From RYN-230 sp963814645 (GTDB taxonomy: Bacteria > Actinomycetota > Actinomycetes > Streptosporangiales > Streptosporangiaceae), in assembly GCA_963814645.1 (NCBI GenBank), contig CAWFDX010000001.1, positions 248,001-312,000 on the forward strand: a stretch of 64,000 nucleotides of DNA. Direction: 5' to 3'. The notes beneath the pieces are model-generated. The model was not told the origin of the DNA, did not search any database, and saw nothing but the letters and a program-made list of their open reading frames with translations. The position numbers and the translations under genes are program-made. The first letter of the stretch is position 1, and each line of letters starts with the position of its first letter. Of this stretch, positions 61,258 to 64,000 are shown in pieces.

Positions 61258-61958
61258 GGAGAGAGAGCAAAGAGGCCGCGTTCGCCGCGGCCGTGGCCGG
61301 GGTGCTGGCGGCCTACAACAACACCGGCGGCGAGTCGCCGTACCGTCAGCGCTGGTACCCGGTCACCAACCTGGGTGCGGCCGGCGTGCTGCTGGCCGCC
61401 GCGGCCACCAGCGGGCTGACCGCCGCCGACCTGGGCCTCACCCGGGACCGGGTGCCCGCCGGGCTGCGCTGCGCGGCCGGGCCCGCGGCCGCGCTGGCGG
61501 CAGGCTGGCTCACACTGGCCGTCACGCCGGCCACCCGCCCGGTGCTGGCCGACCGCCGTATCACCGGTCTGACCTGGCCCCAGGTGGCCTACCAGGTCAC
61601 GGTGCGCATCCCGGTCGGCACCGTGCTGTGGGAGGAGACCGCGTTCCGCGGCGTGCTGCAGGCCGCGCTGCGCCGGGTGCTGCCCGGCCCGGTCGCGATC
61701 GCGGTGGCCAGCGGCGTATTCGGCATCTGGCACATCCGGCCGACGATCGCCGCGCTGCGCATCAACCAGGTAGAGACCGGCAGCCGGGCCGGCTGGGCCG
61801 GGGTGGCCGCCGCGGTGGCGGGCACGGCCACAGTTGGTGGGCTTTTGTCCGGGTTTCGGCATCGCTCGGGTAGCCTGGCCGCGCCGGTGCTGTTGCACCT
61901 CACCGCGAACTGCGGTGCCGCGCTGGCCGCCCGCGCCGTGGCGGGTGCCTGCCGCTGA
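61254..61958 (+). CDS. CPBP-family intramembrane glutamic protease
   Basis: 234-aa membrane protein of the CAAX-protease/bacteriocin-processing (Abi) family. Motif 1 is VLWEETAFRGVLQA (EExxxR), motif 2 is GVFGIWHI (FxxxH) and motif 3 is LHLTANCG (HxxxN). About six helices. Such proteases cleave within the membrane; relatives confer bacteriocin self-immunity. Translation starts at ATG 61254, overlapping the response-regulator stop by 4 nt. Coupling to a two-component system suggests processing of a membrane signal or stress substrate (inference). Confidence 0.9.
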   Translation: MRRESKEAAFAAAVAGVLAAYNNTGGESPYRQRWYPVTNLGAAGVLLAAAATSGLTAADLGLTRDRVPAGLRCAAGPAAALAAGWLTLAVTPATRPVLADRRITGLTWPQVAYQVTVRIPVGTVLWEETAFRGVLQAALRRVLPGPVAIAVASGVFGIWHIRPTIAALRINQVETGSRAGWAGVAAAVAGTATVGGLLSGFRHRSGSLAAPVLLHLTANCGAALAARAVAGACR

Positions 61959-62020
61959 GCCGCACCTGAACCAGGAAACCGGCTGGGTCTGGATAAGCAC
62001 TGGCTGAGCTACCCGGCCAG

Positions 62021-63028
62021 CTAGACCTCTTCCGGGTGCTTCGGCGCCTCCGGCGCCCGGTCCGGCACGCTGTCCGGCGCCTTCGGCGCGGGCAGCACCC
62101 GGCCCGGGGTACGGCGGCGCAGGTCGCCGGTGGCGGTAATACGCAGGTCGTGGCTCTTCTCCCGGAGATCGTGACTCTTGTCCCGGATGTCGCTCAGCGC
62201 GGGCGCCCGGGCGACCAGGACCACGCCCGCGATCAGGGCCACGATGCCCGCCCCTTGGAGCGCGAGCAGCGGCGGGGTGATGCGGATCACGTCACCGAAG
62301 ACGACCACCCCGAGCAGGATGCCGACCACCGGCTCGCCGGCGGTGACGCCGGGCAGCGCGGCGTGCAGCGGCGCCGCGCTGAACGAGCTCTCCATCAGCC
62401 ACAGGGCCAGCAGCGCCGCGGCCGCCAGTGAGTAGGCCGGCCAGCTGGTCAGCACCGCGCCGATGCCGTGGTGGTCGAAGATGAGCAGGGTGCTCCGGGT
62501 CAGCGCGTCGGAGATGCCCCAGATCAGGCCGGCCGCCAGGCCGGTGAGGGTAGCCCGCCGCTGGCCGGTCCGGCGCAGGCCGGCCCGGACCAGCAGCAGC
62601 GCGATGAAACCGATGGCCGCGGCGGCGGGCCAGTACGCGGCGGACCCGATGTGATCCCCGCCGGCGCCGACCAGGCGGGCGGCCGACAGCGCGCCGACCC
62701 CGGAGGCCAGCAGCACGGCGCCGATGATTTCCGACTTCTGCGGCCGTACCCCGGACAGCGGGATCGCCACCAGCAGGGCCCAGAGCAGGTTGGTGGCCAG
62801 CAGCGGCTCGGCCACGGTGAGCTGGAGGTTGTCAAAGGTATAGCCGGACAGCGCGTAGCCCGCCGTCATCACCGCGATGCCGGCCAGCCAGACCGGCTGC
62901 CGGATCAGCTGCGCGATCAGCTTCAGGTGCAGGAAGTACTTGGTCGGTTCCTGCTCCGCGGCGCGCTGCTGCAGCACGAAGCCGGTTCCTACCAGCAGCG
63001 CAGCACACAACGCGATGGCGATATGCAT
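62021..63028 (-). CDS. DMT-superfamily-like transporter with charged repeat tail
   Basis: 335-aa membrane protein with about nine or ten helices in two EamA-like halves (GTGFVLQQRAAEQEPTKYFL; FDNLQLTVAEPLLATNLLWA; LQGAGIVALIAGVVLVA). It resembles the actinobacterial DMT/NIPA-like group, which exports drugs or carries divalent cations. The last 60 residues are cytoplasmic and polar, with a tandem heptad (IRDKSHDLREKSHDLR) and a Pro-rich end. Substrate unknown. It is convergent with the CPBP gene. Confidence 0.83.
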   Translation of the reverse strand: MHIAIALCAALLVGTGFVLQQRAAEQEPTKYFLHLKLIAQLIRQPVWLAGIAVMTAGYALSGYTFDNLQLTVAEPLLATNLLWALLVAIPLSGVRPQKSEIIGAVLLASGVGALSAARLVGAGGDHIGSAAYWPAAAAIGFIALLLVRAGLRRTGQRRATLTGLAAGLIWGISDALTRSTLLIFDHHGIGAVLTSWPAYSLAAAALLALWLMESSFSAAPLHAALPGVTAGEPVVGILLGVVVFGDVIRITPPLLALQGAGIVALIAGVVLVARAPALSDIRDKSHDLREKSHDLRITATGDLRRRTPGRVLPAPKAPDSVPDRAPEAPKHPEEV

Positions 63029-63197
63029 CAGGCCACCACGTCAGGGTTCACCGCGTCGTCCCCGCCTGGGCACCACGATCGGATGCCTCTGCTTCATTGT
63101 GCCCCGCACCCGGGATGCATGCGTCACCCCGGCAGGTAAGCGGGGTACTGGCCGGCCCAGAACGCTGGCCCCAGGCCGGCCAGCGGTCATCCGGTCG

Positions 63198-63671
63198 TCA
63201 ACCTGCGCCGCGCACCCGGAAGAACATCGTCGGGTGCCAGAACGCGTTCGTGGCATGCCAGCCGATCAGCGTGCCGGTCTCCAGCGCGCCGAACGTGTGG
63301 CCAGGACGGACGAAGAACTCGACGTGCCCGGTGCCGTAGAAGGCCAAGTCGCCGCGGCGCGCCTGGGATTCGCTCTCCTGGATCAGCTTGCCCGAGTCGA
63401 GCATCTGGGTCGTGGTCCGGCCGAAGTAGATGTGCCACCGCGCGTACGCGGCCTCTACCAGGCCGGAGCAGTCGAAGCAGCCGGGGCCGGTACCGCCCCA
63501 GCAGTACGGGTGGCCGGCCGTGTGGTGGTAGGCCCACAAATAAACCGCCAGCCGCGGGGGTCTGGTACCCGCGCTGGCGGCTTGCGGTGCGGTAGCGAGG
63601 GGAATCGCCAGCAGCGCGGCCAGGGCCAGGGGAAGGAGCAGGAAACGGAGGAAAATGGGATGCTTGCCCAC
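63198..63671 (-). CDS. Secreted NlpC/P60 peptidoglycan hydrolase
   Basis: 157-aa protein. A signal peptide (LLLPLALAALLAIPLATAPQ, then AASA cleavage site) is followed directly by a minimal NlpC/P60 domain: GHPYCWGGTGPGCFDCSGLV with catalytic Cys68, and ARRGDLAFYGTGHVEFFV with His116. It cleaves peptide stems in peptidoglycan, typically D-Glu-meso-DAP bonds. No SH3 or other targeting domain is present. In the 238 nt on its 5' side I could not recognise a c-di-AMP riboswitch, which often precedes such genes. Confidence 0.92.
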   Translation of the reverse strand: MGKHPIFLRFLLLPLALAALLAIPLATAPQAASAGTRPPRLAVYLWAYHHTAGHPYCWGGTGPGCFDCSGLVEAAYARWHIYFGRTTTQMLDSGKLIQESESQARRGDLAFYGTGHVEFFVRPGHTFGALETGTLIGWHATNAFWHPTMFFRVRGAG

Positions 63672-63909
63672 GACGGGGCTCCCAGATAAGAGGGTGCTTC
63701 GGCTGCGCCGGCCACGGGTTCACGGTGACGGGCGAACTCAGCCAAAAAGCCCAACAAGACCAGGACCTTAGCGAAATAGGCGCGGAAAAACTGGCATTTG
63801 CGGACATCCGAAGTGTCGCCAGTCACCCGCGGGCGGGTCTGGTCCGCGGCTCCGGACCGACCTAGGGTGACAACCAGGGTCACCGTCAACTGGGCGTCAG
63901 GAGCGGACT

Positions 63910-64000
63910 ATGAAGACCAGAGCTGCGGTTTTGCGCGGAACAGGCCAGGACTTCGAGATCACCGAACTGGACCTGGATCCGCCCAAGGCGGGCGAGGTGC
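63910..64000 (+). CDS. Zinc-type alcohol dehydrogenase, N-terminus only (runs off window)
   Basis: Thirty codons at the window edge: MKTRAAVLRGTGQDFEITEL followed by DLDPPKAGEV. This is the start of a medium-chain NAD-dependent alcohol/S-(hydroxymethyl)mycothiol dehydrogenase-type protein. AGGAG lies 7 nt before the ATG. It is divergent from the NlpC/P60 gene. Subfamily cannot be decided from this length. Confidence 0.8.
   Translation, partial: MKTRAAVLRGTGQDFEITELDLDPPKAGEV

Noticed and set aside
63672..63909. Possible c-di-AMP (ydaO-type) riboswitch upstream of the NlpC/P60 gene
   Set aside because: The expected GGGGAACC and GGTAGGG core elements are not recognisable in order; only a partial GCCGAAGC-like piece occurs.
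1..64000. CRISPR arrays, tRNA or rRNA genes, complete IS elements
   Set aside because: I saw no regularly spaced repeats, no cloverleaf with a TTCRANNC arm and no transposase motif with flanking inverted repeats. Reading by eye cannot fully exclude a tRNA.

Overview
The window is high-GC DNA (about 70% by eye) packed with short-spaced operons and GTG/TTG starts. It is typical of an actinomycete chromosome: a SARP/AfsR-type regulator, an LCP (LytR-CpsA-Psr) cell-wall ligase, a DUF6542 protein, a GTP-dependent PEP carboxykinase beside a RamB-like regulator, DesK/NarL-type two-component systems and an ECF41/SigJ-type sigma factor. A Streptosporangiales-like host is plausible, but no rRNA or marker gene fixes it. 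I saw no rRNA, tRNA, CRISPR array, complete insertion sequence or replication origin.

Layout. 1-3.4 kb: a SigJ-like sigma factor (cut by the window edge), a divergent carboxymuconolactone-decarboxylase-fold protein without its cysteines, and a two-component system. 3.6-7.1 kb: two unknown genes, a DUF445 membrane protein and NudC. 7.2-14.3 kb: an amino-sugar/MurNAc locus with an RpiR regulator, a sugar ABC importer whose first permease has lost its N-terminus, a MurQ fused to a double-SIS (GlmS/AgaS-like) half, and a divergent serine hydrolase. 14.3-17.3 kb: a damaged zone with a gene fragment, a frameshifted cupin gene, a subtilase fused to an EAL remnant, and a tiny membrane ORF. 17.5-23.9 kb: an Fpg/Nei glycosylase, a small membrane protein, a large SARP-NB-ARC-TPR regulator and a membrane protein. 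23.9-28.9 kb: a MacA/MacB-type efflux operon with two adaptors, broken by many frameshifts and an in-frame stop.

29.2-38.2 kb: a beta-lactamase-like hydrolase, msrB-msrA, ArsR and a methyltransferase, an amidohydrolase divergent from a MalY-type lyase, MarR divergent from an ABC exporter, and a two-domain VOC protein. 38.4-41.1 kb: a shortened LuxR-type ATPase regulator and a phosphoesterase pseudogene. 41.3-46.2 kb: a tightly coupled operon of APC permease, nucleotidyltransferase, metallophosphoesterase and class-III aminotransferase; this is the best candidate here for an undescribed system. 46.2-54.6 kb: a STAND-like NTPase with TPRs, an M1-type peptidase, the RamB-like regulator divergent from pckG, and an RraA-fold protein. 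54.6-64 kb: an LCP protein, DUF6542, an acyltransferase-hydrolase pair divergent from a two-component system plus CPBP protease, a DMT-type transporter, a secreted NlpC/P60 hydrolase and the start of an alcohol dehydrogenase.

A recurring theme is damage. Indels and stops are concentrated at 14.3-16.1, 23.9-28.9 and 39.7-41.1 kb, while most other genes are intact apart from single indels in the aminotransferase and the M1 peptidase. Without reads I cannot separate genuine decay from assembly error. A second theme is a 12-23 nt motif (AACGCCAGTACC core) that occurs three times, twice overlapping a stop codon.
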